64,000 bases of DNA from Verrucosispora sp. WMMD573 (GTDB lineage Bacteria > Actinomycetota > Actinomycetes > Mycobacteriales > Micromonosporaceae), in assembly GCF_027497175.1 (NCBI RefSeq), contig NZ_CP114901.1, forward strand, positions 3,534,001-3,598,000. The letters are read 5' to 3'. A program made the translations under genes and the position numbers. Of the stretch, positions 17,432-25,548 are shown one piece after another. The notes below the pieces were generated by a model. That model saw only the letters and a list, made by a program, of their open reading frames with translations. It was not told the DNA's origin and did no database searches. How positions within the stretch are numbered: the stretch's first letter is position 1; each line of letters starts with the position of its first letter.

Positions 17432-18084
17432 TGAGTCTGCTCGACGCGCACCTGGCGCACCTGACCGCGGCCCTGCCGCCGTTCCGGCGCTGCGAGCCGC
17501 TGCTCGCCCGGTGGGGCGCGGTGCTCGCCCGGCGGCTTACCGACGGCGGCCGGCTGCTCGTCGCCGGCAACGGTGGCAGCGCCGCCGAGGCACAACACCT
17601 GACCGCCGAACTGGTCGGCAAGCTCCGTGACGACCGTCAGCCGCTGTCCGCCATCGCGCTGCACGCCGAGACGTCGGCGCTGACCGCGATCGGCAACGAC
17701 TACGGCTACGAGGAGGTGTTCGCCCGGCAGGTCCGCGCCCACGGCCGACCCGACGACGTGCTGCTGTTGCTGTCCACCAGCGGCGGCAGCGGCAACCTGC
17801 TCACCGCCGCCCGGGCCGGTCGGGAGGCGGGCCTGCGCTGCTGGGCGTTCACCGGGCCGGCGCCGAACCCGCTCGCCGAGGCGTGTCACGAGGTGCTCGC
17901 TGTGGACTCGCCGGACAGCCAGGTGGTCCAGGAGCTGCACCTGGTCTCCAGCCACCTGCTCTGTGAGTACGTCGAGCAGGCGATGGCGGGTCAGCTGACA
18001 CCGGCGGCGCCAGCGGCCGGTCCGGTGCGGGCGGGTGTCGAGGTGGTGCTGGACGGCGGTGCCGTCCGGCCGGTGCAGGCGTGA
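17431..18084 (+). CDS. gmhA: Phosphoheptose isomerase (GmhA-like SIS protein)
   Basis: 217 residues. It isomerises sedoheptulose 7-phosphate to D-glycero-D-manno-heptose 7-phosphate, the first step to ADP-heptose, in the cytoplasm. Visible features are AGNGGSAAEAQHLTAELVGK (phosphate loop at 46-50, His56, Glu60), STSGGSGN (115-122) and VQELHLVSSHLLCEYVE (Glu168, His170, His175), all characteristic of GmhA rather than sugar-binding SIS regulators. The C-terminus has an extra tail of about 25 residues. It overlaps the upstream glycosyltransferase by one base and is followed 10 bases later by hldE. The related DiaA function is much less likely in this context. Confidence 0.88.
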   Translation: MSLLDAHLAHLTAALPPFRRCEPLLARWGAVLARRLTDGGRLLVAGNGGSAAEAQHLTAELVGKLRDDRQPLSAIALHAETSALTAIGNDYGYEEVFARQVRAHGRPDDVLLLLSTSGGSGNLLTAARAGREAGLRCWAFTGPAPNPLAEACHEVLAVDSPDSQVVQELHLVSSHLLCEYVEQAMAGQLTPAAPAAGPVRAGVEVVLDGGAVRPVQA

Positions 18085-18094
18085 GGAGGCAAGC

Positions 18095-19522
18095 GTGACG
18101 GGACCCGTGGTGGTGGTCGGCGACACCCTGCTCGACCGGGACGTCGAGGGTGTGGTCAACCGGCTCTGTCCGGACTCGCCGGTGCCCGTGCTCGACGAGA
18201 TCGCGCACGTGGACCGGCCCGGCGGTGCCGGGCTCTCCGCCGTCTTCGCCGCCGCGCAGGGTGCCGAGGTGGTGCTGGTGACCGCGCTCGCCGACGATGC
18301 CGGTGGGGCCCGGCTGAGCGTGCTGCTCGCCGCCGCCGGGGTGCAGGTGTATCCGCTGCGGCTGGCCGGCGCGACCCCGGAGAAGATCCGGTTGCGGTCC
18401 GGCGGGCGGGTGTTGCTGCGTCATGACCGGGGCGGTGGGGTGGGGGAGCTGGGTGAGCCGGGCGAGGCGGTGCTGCGTCTCCTGGACCGGGCTTCGGTGG
18501 TGCTGGTCAGCGACTACGGCCGCGCGGTGGCGCGGCAGCCGGCGCTACGGGAGGCCCTGGCCTCGATCCGTGCCCCGCTGGTGTGGGATCCGCACCCGCG
18601 TGGGCCCGCCGCGGTACCCGGGGCGAACCTGGTCACCCCGAACGAGGCGGAGGTGCGGGAGCTGACGGAGGCGCCGGTCGGCGGCACCCGGCTGGCCACC
18701 GCCGCCGAGGGGGCGCAGCGGCTGCGGCAGCGGTGGCGCGCCGGGGCGGTCGCGGTGACCCTCGGCGCCGACGGCGCGTTGGTCAGCCACACCGGGTCGA
18801 CCCCGCTGATGGTGCCGGCTCCGGTGGCCGCCGAGGGGGACACCTGCGGCGCGGGCGATCGGTTCGCCGTGGCCGCCAGCCTCGCCCTGGCTCGTGGCGC
18901 GCTGGTCTCGGAGGCGGTGCAGGAGGCGGTGGCGGAGGCCTCGGCGTACGTGGCGGACGGTGGGGTGGCGACGGCGTTGCCGACGCCGGTGCGGCGTGCC
19001 CCGCAGGCGGTGCACGCCGCAGTCGCCGGTGACCGGGTCGGGGTGGCCGCGTCCGCCGCCGTGGTCGCCCGGGTCCGCGCCGCCGGCGGCACGGTCGTCG
19101 CCACCGGGGGCTGCTTCGACCTGCTGCACGCCGGCCACGTGGCGACGTTGCAGGCCGCCCGGCAGCTCGGCGACTGCCTGATCGTGTGCCTCAACTCCGA
19201 CGCCAGCGTCACCGGCCTCAAGGGGCCGGACCGGCCGGTGATGCGCCAGGACGACCGAAGTCGCCTGTTGGCCGCCCTGAGTTGTGTCGACGCGGTAATG
19301 ATCTTCGACGAGCCGACTCCGGAGGCGGCGCTGTCCTGGCTACGCCCAGATGTCTGGGTCAAGGGCGGGGACTACGGCGGTGGCGGTGACGGCGACGGCC
19401 TGCCGGAGGCGGAGATCCTGCGTCGGTGGGGCGGTAACACGGTGGTGGTGCCCTACCTGGACGGGCGCTCCACCACCGAGATCATCGCCGCGACAGCCAC
19501 CCGGGCGGAGGTTGTCCGGTGA
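18095..19522 (+). CDS. hldE: Bifunctional heptose 7-phosphate kinase / heptose 1-phosphate adenylyltransferase
   Basis: 475 residues, the full two-domain length. The N-terminal ribokinase-like domain (1 to about 305) has GDTLLDRDVEG, LCPDSPVPVL, RPGGAG and the catalytic GDTCGAGDRFAVAA. The C-terminal nucleotidyltransferase domain (about 330-475) has GCFDLLHAGH (HAGH at 345-348), LNSDASVTGLKGPDRPV, KGGDY and DGRSTTEII. Together they phosphorylate heptose 7-phosphate at C1 and, after GmhB acts, attach AMP to give ADP-heptose. GAGGAGG at 18084-18089 precedes the GTG start. The stop overlaps the next gene by GTGA. Presence of both domains and all motifs makes this one of the firmest calls in the operon. 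Confidence 0.93.
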   Translation: MTGPVVVVGDTLLDRDVEGVVNRLCPDSPVPVLDEIAHVDRPGGAGLSAVFAAAQGAEVVLVTALADDAGGARLSVLLAAAGVQVYPLRLAGATPEKIRLRSGGRVLLRHDRGGGVGELGEPGEAVLRLLDRASVVLVSDYGRAVARQPALREALASIRAPLVWDPHPRGPAAVPGANLVTPNEAEVRELTEAPVGGTRLATAAEGAQRLRQRWRAGAVAVTLGADGALVSHTGSTPLMVPAPVAAEGDTCGAGDRFAVAASLALARGALVSEAVQEAVAEASAYVADGGVATALPTPVRRAPQAVHAAVAGDRVGVAASAAVVARVRAAGGTVVATGGCFDLLHAGHVATLQAARQLGDCLIVCLNSDASVTGLKGPDRPVMRQDDRSRLLAALSCVDAVMIFDEPTPEAALSWLRPDVWVKGGDYGGGGDGDGLPEAEILRRWGGNTVVVPYLDGRSTTEIIAATATRAEVVR

Positions 19523-20214
19523 GCGCGCCGGCCACCGGGCGCACGGTGCTGGTCACCGGCGGCGCCAGCGGACTGGGCGCGGCCGTGGTGGCGGCGGTGG
19601 CCGCCGCCGGTGGTCGGCCGCTGGTGCTGGACCGGCAGGCACCGGTGAACGGGGTGCCCTGGGTGGAGTGCGACCTGGCCGACACCCGCAGTGCCGAGGC
19701 GGCCACCCGCGAGTTGGCCCAACGCGTGGGCGGCCTGGACGCCGTGGTCACCGCCGCCGGCATCGACGTACCCGGTCGGCTCGCCGACGTGCCCGGCGAG
19801 ACCTGGGACCGGATCGTCGCCGTCGACCTGCTGGCGACGGCTGCGGTGATCCGGGCCGCGCTGCCGTTCCTGACGGCGTCGCGGGGCACCGTCGTGACGG
19901 TGGCCTCCACCCTCGGCATCAAGGCGGTCAGCGACGCGACGGCGTACTGCGCGGCGAAGTTCGGGGTGGTCGGCTTCACCCGGGCGCTCGCCGCCGAACT
20001 GGCCGGCACGGTCGGTGTCACGCTGCTCATCCCGGGCGGGATGCGGACGGCCTTCTTCGACGAACGCGACCCGCAGTACCGCCCGGGCGCGGACGCCATC
20101 CTCAACGACCCGGCCGACACCGCCGCCGCGATCATGTTCGCCCTGTCCCAGCCGGCCGGCTGCGCGATCCGCGAGATGGTGGTCTGCGCCGATCAGGAGG
20201 CGTCGTACCCGTGA
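19519..20214 (+). CDS. Classical short-chain dehydrogenase/reductase
   Basis: 231 residues. The cofactor motif TGGASGLGA (about 11-19), the AAG strand (VVTAAGID) and the catalytic pair in AYCAAKFGV mark a classical SDR using NAD(P)(H). It is too short to be the extended-SDR epimerase HldD (about 310 residues), although it sits exactly where an epimerase would be expected. It may oxidise or reduce the heptose or its product; that is inference. It is coupled to hldE by GTGA and to the downstream GT9 gene by GTGA at 20211-20214. Confidence 0.85.
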   Translation: MSAPATGRTVLVTGGASGLGAAVVAAVAAAGGRPLVLDRQAPVNGVPWVECDLADTRSAEAATRELAQRVGGLDAVVTAAGIDVPGRLADVPGETWDRIVAVDLLATAAVIRAALPFLTASRGTVVTVASTLGIKAVSDATAYCAAKFGVVGFTRALAAELAGTVGVTLLIPGGMRTAFFDERDPQYRPGADAILNDPADTAAAIMFALSQPAGCAIREMVVCADQEASYP

Positions 20215-21164
20215 TCCTGGCGCTGCGGGCCCTCGGCGTCGGTGACCTCGCCACGGCGGTCCCGGCGTTGCGGGCGTTGCGGGCGGCATACCCGGACCAG
20301 CAACTGGTGCTCGCCGCGCCGGCCTGGCTGGGGCCGCTGGTCGAGCTGGTCGGCGGGGTGGACCGGCTGCTGCCCACCGACGGCCTGAACCGGCTGGACC
20401 GGCCCGCCGCGCGGGTGGAGGTGGCGGTCAACCTGCACGGCCGGGGCCCATTGTCGCACCGGCTGTTGGCCGCCGTCCGCCCTGGCCGGCTGCTAGCCTT
20501 CGCCAACGCCGAGGCGTCGCACGCCGACGGGCCGGAGTGGGACGACGACGAGCACGAGGTGCGGCGCTGGTGCCGGCTGCTGCGGGGGTACGGGGTTCCG
20601 GCCGACCCGGCCGACCTGGACCTGCGCCGGCCGGAGCCGAACCGGGCTGCCGGCGGTGTCACCGTGCTGCATCCCGGCTCGAAGGAGCCGGCCAAGCGCT
20701 GGCCGGCCGACCGGTACGCGACCCTGGCCCGGGAGCTGGCCGGACGGGGGCACCGGGTGGTGTTGACCGGCAGCGCCTCGGAGCGGGCCGGTGTCACGCG
20801 CATCGCCCACCAGGCCGGGCTGCCGGCCGCTGCGGTGCTGGCCGGCCGGACGGACCTGGCCCAACTCGCCGCCCTGATCGCCGGGGCGCGCCTGGTGGTC
20901 AGCGGGGACACCGGGGTGGCGCATCTGGCCACCGGCTACCGCACCCCGTCGGTGGTGCTGTTCGGCCCGGTTTCGCCGGCTCGTTGGGGTCCGCCGCCCG
21001 AGCGCCGACGGCACCGGGCGCTCTGGGCCGGCGCACGGGCATGGCCGGCGTGGGACGGGGTAGGTGACCATCCCACGATGGTCGCCCTCGCTGTGGACGA
21101 GGTGCTGGCCGCCGTCGACGAGGTGGAGTGGACGGTGCGGGTGGACCGTGCGGTTGCGGCGTAG
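20211..21164 (+). CDS. GT9 family heptosyltransferase-like glycosyltransferase
   Basis: 317 residues. GT9 enzymes transfer ADP-heptose and are best known from lipopolysaccharide core synthesis. Seen here are ALGVGDLATAVPALRAL at the start (the GDxxxxxPAL loop), LHPGSKEPAKRWPADRYATL for the nucleotide site, and SGDTGVAHLATGYRTPSVVL for the donor pocket. This is the second GT9 domain of the operon, after the one fused to GmhB. The GTG start at 20211 overlaps the SDR stop, with AGGAGG at 20195-20200. The end overlaps the topoisomerase gene by 17 bases. The acceptor is unknown, and this lineage is not expected to make lipopolysaccharide. Confidence 0.88.
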   Translation: MILALRALGVGDLATAVPALRALRAAYPDQQLVLAAPAWLGPLVELVGGVDRLLPTDGLNRLDRPAARVEVAVNLHGRGPLSHRLLAAVRPGRLLAFANAEASHADGPEWDDDEHEVRRWCRLLRGYGVPADPADLDLRRPEPNRAAGGVTVLHPGSKEPAKRWPADRYATLARELAGRGHRVVLTGSASERAGVTRIAHQAGLPAAAVLAGRTDLAQLAALIAGARLVVSGDTGVAHLATGYRTPSVVLFGPVSPARWGPPPERRRHRALWAGARAWPAWDGVGDHPTMVALAVDEVLAAVDEVEWTVRVDRAVAA

Positions 21165-22131
21165 CGATCCGGGCCGGCCAGGGTACCGGCGACGCCGGCG
21201 GGGCAGCGGCTGGTCGTTCCTGGACCCGCGCGGCGAGCCGGTACGCGACCCCGACGAGTTGACCAGGTTGCGTGCTCTGGTCATCCCGCCGGCCTGGCGG
21301 GACGTGTGGATCTCGCCGTATCCGAACGGGCACATCCAGGCCATCGGCGTCGACGCGGCCGGCCGCAAGCAGTACCTCTACCACCCGCTGTGGCGACAGC
21401 GGCAGGACGAGGCGAAGTTCGACCACGTGTTGGAGGTCGCCGGCCGGCTGCCGCTGCTGCGCGAGCGGGTCGGTCACGACCTGGCGGTACGGGGGCTGCG
21501 CCGCGAGCGGGTGCTGGCGACGGTGACCCGGCTGCTCGACATGGGCACCTTCCGGGTCGGCAGCGACCAGTACGCGGCGGGCGACGACCCGACGTTCGGG
21601 GTGGCGACCCTGCGCCCCGAGCACGCCCGGCTCCGCCGGGGTTGTGTGCTGTTCGAGTTCCCGGCCAAGGGCGGCATCGAGCAGGCCCGGCTGATCTCCG
21701 ACCCCCAGTTGTGCCGGGTACTGACCGACCTGCGCCGACGGCGGCGGACGGCCGACCGGTTGTTCGGTTACTGGGACGGCCGGCAGTGGCGGGACGTACG
21801 GGCCGACGAGGTCAACGACTACCTCCGCGAGGCCAGCGGCGGCGAGATGACCGCGAAGGATTTCCGCACCTGGCACGCGACGGTACGGGCGGCGACGGAA
21901 CTGGCCGCGGTGACCTCCGCCCGGTCGGTCACCGCTCGCCGCCGGGCGGTGGCAGCGGTGATGCGACAGGTGGCGGAGCTGCTCGGCAACACACCGACGG
22001 TGGCGCGCGCCTCGTACGTGGATCCGAGGGTGGTGGATCTTTTTCACGACGGTGTGGTGGTTCCGGTGACCGAGGCTGTCTCTGCCGAGCAGGCCGAACG
22101 GGCGGTGCTGACCCTGCTGGCGCGGGCCTGA
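21148..22131 (+). CDS. DNA topoisomerase IB
   Basis: 327 residues. It relaxes DNA by nicking one strand through a 3'-phosphotyrosyl link. The poxvirus-like bacterial type is seen in SFLDPRGEPV, LVIPPAWRDVWISPYPNGHI, DMGTFRVGSDQY, LFEFPAKGG, KDFRTWHATV and the active-site tyrosine region ARASYVDPRVVDLF. The start is probably GTG at 21148, overlapping the glycosyltransferase end by 17 bases; a TTG at 21154 is an alternative. Co-transcription with the heptose genes is likely from the overlap, but no functional link is known. It converges on the TetR gene with only 9 bases between them. Confidence 0.9.
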   Translation: MRLRRSDPGRPGYRRRRRGSGWSFLDPRGEPVRDPDELTRLRALVIPPAWRDVWISPYPNGHIQAIGVDAAGRKQYLYHPLWRQRQDEAKFDHVLEVAGRLPLLRERVGHDLAVRGLRRERVLATVTRLLDMGTFRVGSDQYAAGDDPTFGVATLRPEHARLRRGCVLFEFPAKGGIEQARLISDPQLCRVLTDLRRRRRTADRLFGYWDGRQWRDVRADEVNDYLREASGGEMTAKDFRTWHATVRAATELAAVTSARSVTARRRAVAAVMRQVAELLGNTPTVARASYVDPRVVDLFHDGVVVPVTEAVSAEQAERAVLTLLARA

Positions 22132-22140
22132 CCGAGGGCC

Positions 22141-22974
22141 TCAGCCAGCGTGGGGTGGACCGCCGCCATCCGACGGGCCGGCAGTGCGGGCCGGATCAGC
22201 AGCGTGCGCCGGATCAGCATCGTGGGACGGGCCGGCGGACCGGCTTTCGATCATGGCCGCCACGCCGTCGAGGATCCGGCCCAGCCCGAACCGCCATTCG
22301 AGGTCGACGTCGTCGTCGTATGCATCGCCCTCGGTCAACAGCTCGTGGATTGCCGGGTAGGGGCCGGGCGCGGTGAGCACGGCGAGGTGCTGCCAGTAAC
22401 GCAGGCCCACCTCTTCCGGTGTCCGACCGGTCCGGGCGGCGGCCTCGGCGATGTCGGCGGTGAGCGTGGCCCAGCTGCGGGCGTACCCACCGACCAGCAT
22501 GATCGTGGAGATCCGCTCGGAGGCGCGCAGCCCGGTGCCGCGTAGCGCGGCTAGCCCGTACTCCAGCCAGCGCACCTGGTTCGGGTTGATCGGCGGGCCG
22601 CTGATCGGCACGTGCCGAATCCAGGGCTGTCGGCGCAACGCGGCGACGTTCCCCTCACCCCATCGGGACAGTGCCGGTCGCCAGCCCTCGTCGACCCCGC
22701 GCGCACGTGGCGGCGGGCCGTACGCGGTGTCCACCATGAGGTCGAGCAGGTCGTGCTTGGTCGGCACGTACCGGTACAGCGACATCGTCGCCACGCCGAG
22801 TTCGTTGGCCACCCGGCTCATCGACACCGCCGCCAGCCCTTCGGCCTGGGCGATCTGGATGCCGGCGGCGACCACCTGCTCCAGGCTGAGGCTGCGCTTC
22901 GGGCCACGGCTCGGGCGGTCGCGCAGCCCCCAGGCGAGCGCGACGTTCTCGGGCAGCTCGACGTCTTCGCCCAC
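22141..22974 (-). CDS. TetR/AcrR family regulator with C-terminal TetR-type ligand domain
   Basis: 277 residues. The N-terminal helix-turn-helix is SMSRVANELGVATMSLYRYVPTKHDLLDLM; the C-terminal half is a helical ligand-binding and dimer domain. It probably represses the divergent ABC exporter and itself through the two palindromes at 23014-23050, relieved by an exported compound. The GTG at 22974 is favoured by GGGAGGTGGA just upstream. An ATG at 23007 would add 11 residues and still leave the palindromes outside the gene. The end is rich in repeated A-D-P-A-H residues. Confidence 0.85.
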   Translation of the reverse strand: MGEDVELPENVALAWGLRDRPSRGPKRSLSLEQVVAAGIQIAQAEGLAAVSMSRVANELGVATMSLYRYVPTKHDLLDLMVDTAYGPPPRARGVDEGWRPALSRWGEGNVAALRRQPWIRHVPISGPPINPNQVRWLEYGLAALRGTGLRASERISTIMLVGGYARSWATLTADIAEAAARTGRTPEEVGLRYWQHLAVLTAPGPYPAIHELLTEGDAYDDDVDLEWRFGLGRILDGVAAMIESRSAGPSHDADPAHAADPARTAGPSDGGGPPHAG

Positions 22975-23013
22975 TCCACCTCCCAGGCCGGCGTTGACCG
23001 CCAGCATATCTTC

Positions 23014-23050
23014 TGCGTATGGTCTACGCATAAGAGCGTATGACGTACGC
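23014..23050. promoter_or_regulatory. Double palindromic operator between tetR and the ABC exporter
   Basis: TGCGTA-tggtc-TACGCA at 23014-23030 and GCGTA-tgacg-TACGC at 23036-23050 share the core GCGTA-N5-TACGC, with centres 21 bp apart (two helical turns). They lie in the promoter gap between the divergent regulator and transporter genes. This is the expected place for TetR dimers to bind side by side. Confidence 0.75.
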
Positions 23051-23068
23051 AGATTAGGGAGGATGGTC

Positions 23069-24034
23069 ATGGTGCATGGACCGCCAGCGGTCGAGCTGGT
23101 CGAGCTGCGCAAGTCCTTCGGAAAGCACGTGGTGCTCGACGGGCTGACCCTGCGGGTGCCCACGGGTGGAGTGCACGCCCTGCTGGGTCAGAACGGGGCC
23201 GGCAAGACCACCACGGTGCGGATCCTGGCGACGCTGACCCGGCCGGATTCGGGTACCGCCCGGGTGGTCGGCCACGACGTGGTGCGTAGGCGGCGGCGGG
23301 TACGCCGGGCGATCAGCCTCGCCGGCCAGCACGCGGCGCTCGACGACGGGCAGACCGGCGTGGAGAACCTGACCATGCTGGCCCGCCTCGCCGGGATGCG
23401 GGCACCGGCGGCCCGCGCCCGCGCCGCGGCGCTGCTGGATCGCTTCGACCTGGCCGACGCCGCCGGGCGACGGGTGGTGACCTACTCCGGCGGGATGCGG
23501 CGCCGCCTCGATCTGGCGGCCAGCCTGGTCGGTGCCCCCTCGGTGATCTTCCTGGACGAGCCCACCACCGGCCTCGACCCGCGCAGCCGGCAAGGGCTGT
23601 GGGAGGTGATCGGCGAGTTGGCCGGCGCCGGGGTGACGGTGCTGCTCACCACGCAGTACCTGGAGGAGGCCGACCGGCTCGCTGACCGGATCATGGTGCT
23701 GCACGACGGCAGGCTCGCCGCCGAGGGTACGGCGATCGACCTCAAACGCCGGTTCGGTGCCCAGCGGTTGGAGCTGACCTGGCGCGACGCCGCCGGTCTC
23801 GCCGAGGCGGCACGGCGGTTGGGTGACCGGGTCACCCATCGTGAGTCGGCCCGGCTGGCGTTGTCCGTGGCCACCGACGGCACCGCACCGCAGGTACGTG
23901 GCCTGCTCGACGAGGTCGATCCGGACCGGCACGGGGTGGTCCGGTTCACCGTCCGGGAGGCGACCCTCGATGACGTCTTCTTCACCCTCACCGGCCGTCC
24001 GGCCGGCACCGAGCGGGAGGTGGCCGGTGTCTGA
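23069..24034 (+). CDS. ABC exporter ATP-binding protein (DrrA type)
   Basis: 321 residues. It powers drug or lipid export with the next gene's permease. Walker A is GQNGAGKTTT, the signature is YSGGMRRRLDLA, Walker B is VIFLDEPTTGLDP, and the switch His is replaced by Gln in LLTTQYLEE, as in other daunorubicin-resistance-type ATPases. The C-terminal 80 residues form the regulatory extension of this group. The second ATG (23069) is used because AGGGAGG directly abuts the first one at 23063. The gene is divergent from tetR across the double operator and overlaps the permease by 8 bases. Confidence 0.92.
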   Translation: MVHGPPAVELVELRKSFGKHVVLDGLTLRVPTGGVHALLGQNGAGKTTTVRILATLTRPDSGTARVVGHDVVRRRRRVRRAISLAGQHAALDDGQTGVENLTMLARLAGMRAPAARARAAALLDRFDLADAAGRRVVTYSGGMRRRLDLAASLVGAPSVIFLDEPTTGLDPRSRQGLWEVIGELAGAGVTVLLTTQYLEEADRLADRIMVLHDGRLAAEGTAIDLKRRFGAQRLELTWRDAAGLAEAARRLGDRVTHRESARLALSVATDGTAPQVRGLLDEVDPDRHGVVRFTVREATLDDVFFTLTGRPAGTEREVAGV

Positions 24035-24791
24035 GTTGACCGTCCGGCCGACGCACGCCGCCGTGATGATCGGCCGCTGCGTCCGGCTGTCCCGGCGCAA
24101 CATCGACGCGCTGCTCACCTCGCTACTGCTGCCGGTGATCCTGATGCTGCTCTTCGTCTACCTCTTCGGCGGGGCGATCGAGACCGGTTCGGCGTACGTG
24201 ACCTACGTGGTGCCCGGGGTGCTGCTGCTCTGTGCCGGCTTCGGGGCGGCCGGCACGGCGGTCAGCGTCACCACCGACCTGACCAACGGCATGATCGAAC
24301 GGCTCCGCACGATGGACGTGGGCGCCACCTCGATCCTCGCCGGGCACGTGGTGGCGAGCGTGGCCCGCAACGCGGTCTCCACGGTGCTGGTGCTGGGGGT
24401 GGCCGTGGCAATCGGGTTCCGGCCGGCCGTCGCGCCGCTGCGCTGGTTGGCCGCCGCCGGGGTGCTGCTGCTGTTCCTGCTGGCGGTCTCCTGGCTCTCG
24501 GCGGCGTTCGGCCTGCTGGCCCGGACCCCGGAGGCGGCCAACGGCTACACCTTCCTGGTGATGTTCCTGCCGTACCCGAGCAGTGCCTTCGTACCGGTCG
24601 AGACCATGCCGAGCTGGCTACGTGGCTTCGCCGAGCACCAACCGGTCACCCCGGTCATCGAGTCGCTGCGCGGCCTCCTGCTGGACACCCCGGTCGGCAC
24701 CGCACCGACCCGGGCCGCCGCCTGGTGCCTCGGCCTGCTAGCCCTCGCCATGCTCCTCTCCGCCCTACTCTTCCCCCGCCGAATCGCCTAA
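24027..24791 (+). CDS. ABC-2 type exporter permease (DrrB type)
   Basis: 254 residues with six predicted membrane helices, including LLTSLLLPVILMLLFVYLFGG and LLFLLAVSWLSAAFGLLA, and the conserved NGYTFLVMFLPYPSSAFVPVETMP segment of DrrB-like permeases. It forms the membrane channel with the ATPase encoded just upstream; GGGAGG at 24015-24020 serves its GTG start inside the ATPase gene. Substrate unknown. A perfect palindrome follows 34 bases after the stop and may act as terminator. Confidence 0.9.
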   Translation: MSELTVRPTHAAVMIGRCVRLSRRNIDALLTSLLLPVILMLLFVYLFGGAIETGSAYVTYVVPGVLLLCAGFGAAGTAVSVTTDLTNGMIERLRTMDVGATSILAGHVVASVARNAVSTVLVLGVAVAIGFRPAVAPLRWLAAAGVLLLFLLAVSWLSAAFGLLARTPEAANGYTFLVMFLPYPSSAFVPVETMPSWLRGFAEHQPVTPVIESLRGLLLDTPVGTAPTRAAAWCLGLLALAMLLSALLFPRRIA

Positions 24792-24825
24792 CTCCACCCA
24801 CCCACCCACCCACCTTTAGTTAGTC

Positions 24826-24880
24826 GATCATGAGGTTAGCGGCAGTGTTGATCTCAAAAACTGCCGCTAACCTCATGATC
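24826..24880. repeat. Perfect 21-bp palindromic repeat with 13-base loop
   Basis: The left arm 24826-24846 (starting GATCATGAGGTTAGCGG) is exactly complementary to 24860-24880; the loop is 24847-24859. AT content is well above the surroundings. It sits between the convergent ABC permease gene and the gene ending at 24912. It can act as a bidirectional terminator. The sequence recalls interspersed palindromes seen in Micromonospora and Salinispora intergenic regions, a recollection that needs a genome search. Flanking CCCACCCACCCACC and GGGTGAGGGTGGGTG are also complementary in character. Confidence 0.8.
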
Positions 24881-24911
24881 AACGGGGGTGAGGGTGGGTG
24901 GGGGTGGGGTA

Positions 24912-25415
24912 TCAGTCGTTGAGGACCTGGGCCAGGCGGTCGCGGAAGCGGCGCTCGGACGGGCTGACCTCGGTGCCGCCCAGGCCGAGTACGCCGCCGG
25001 TGCTGGCCGCGCCGACGACCTGCTCGGCGATCTCCACCAGCCAGTGCCGGTACGCGCCCGCCTCGCCCTCGTCCACCTTGGCCGCCAGCAGCGCCGACGC
25101 CTCCTTGGCCCGGCCCAGTACGTCCTCGGCGTAGCCGCGCGGGTCCGCGGGCTCGATGACCGGCAGCTCCTCGCCGGCCTCCGGGTCGCCGACCCGGCTG
25201 ACGATCTCGCCCGCCACGGCGGCCACCAGCGGACTGGCCGACTCCCGCCCGCCGGAGATGGTGTCCAGGCCGGCGGCCCCCTCGGCCATCGTCGCCTTGG
25301 TGCCGTCGGACTCGGCGGCGCTCGCCGCGGTGAGCACCGACTGTGGCAGGCCGACCAGCAGCCCCCACTCCTCGTCGGAGAAACCGAACCCGGTGTACGC
25401 CGGTTCTTCGATCAC
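24912..25415 (-). CDS. Conserved hypothetical protein of actinomycetes
   Basis: 167 residues from the GTG at 25415, which has GGGAGGGG at good spacing. It starts IEEPAYTGFGFSDEEWGLLVGLP and is otherwise helical, acidic and alanine-rich, without membrane segments or a signal peptide. The region EDVLGRAKEASALLAAKVDE followed by YRHWLVEIAEQVVGA looks like a TerB- or four-helix-type fold, but I cannot name a family. An upstream in-frame extension to 25529 is unlikely because of its composition. It lies on the same strand as recQ, ahead of which it is separated by 133 bases. Confidence 0.65.
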   Translation of the reverse strand: MIEEPAYTGFGFSDEEWGLLVGLPQSVLTAASAAESDGTKATMAEGAAGLDTISGGRESASPLVAAVAGEIVSRVGDPEAGEELPVIEPADPRGYAEDVLGRAKEASALLAAKVDEGEAGAYRHWLVEIAEQVVGAASTGGVLGLGGTEVSPSERRFRDRLAQVLND

Positions 25416-25548
25416 GACCCGCCCCTCCCGCTCGTCGTTCACGTTCTCGTCAGCCGCACCGCCAGTGGCGGTCGGTCTGGTCCTTCGCCCGACCCGCCCG
25501 ACCCGCCCGGGCCCGGCAGACCGGGCCACCGGCAGTGGCCGGCTCAGG

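Noticed and set aside
12416..22131. Secondary-metabolite biosynthetic cluster
   Set aside because: No polyketide, peptide or terpene synthase is present; the genes fit a surface glycan pathway better, though a heptose-bearing natural product encoded elsewhere remains possible.
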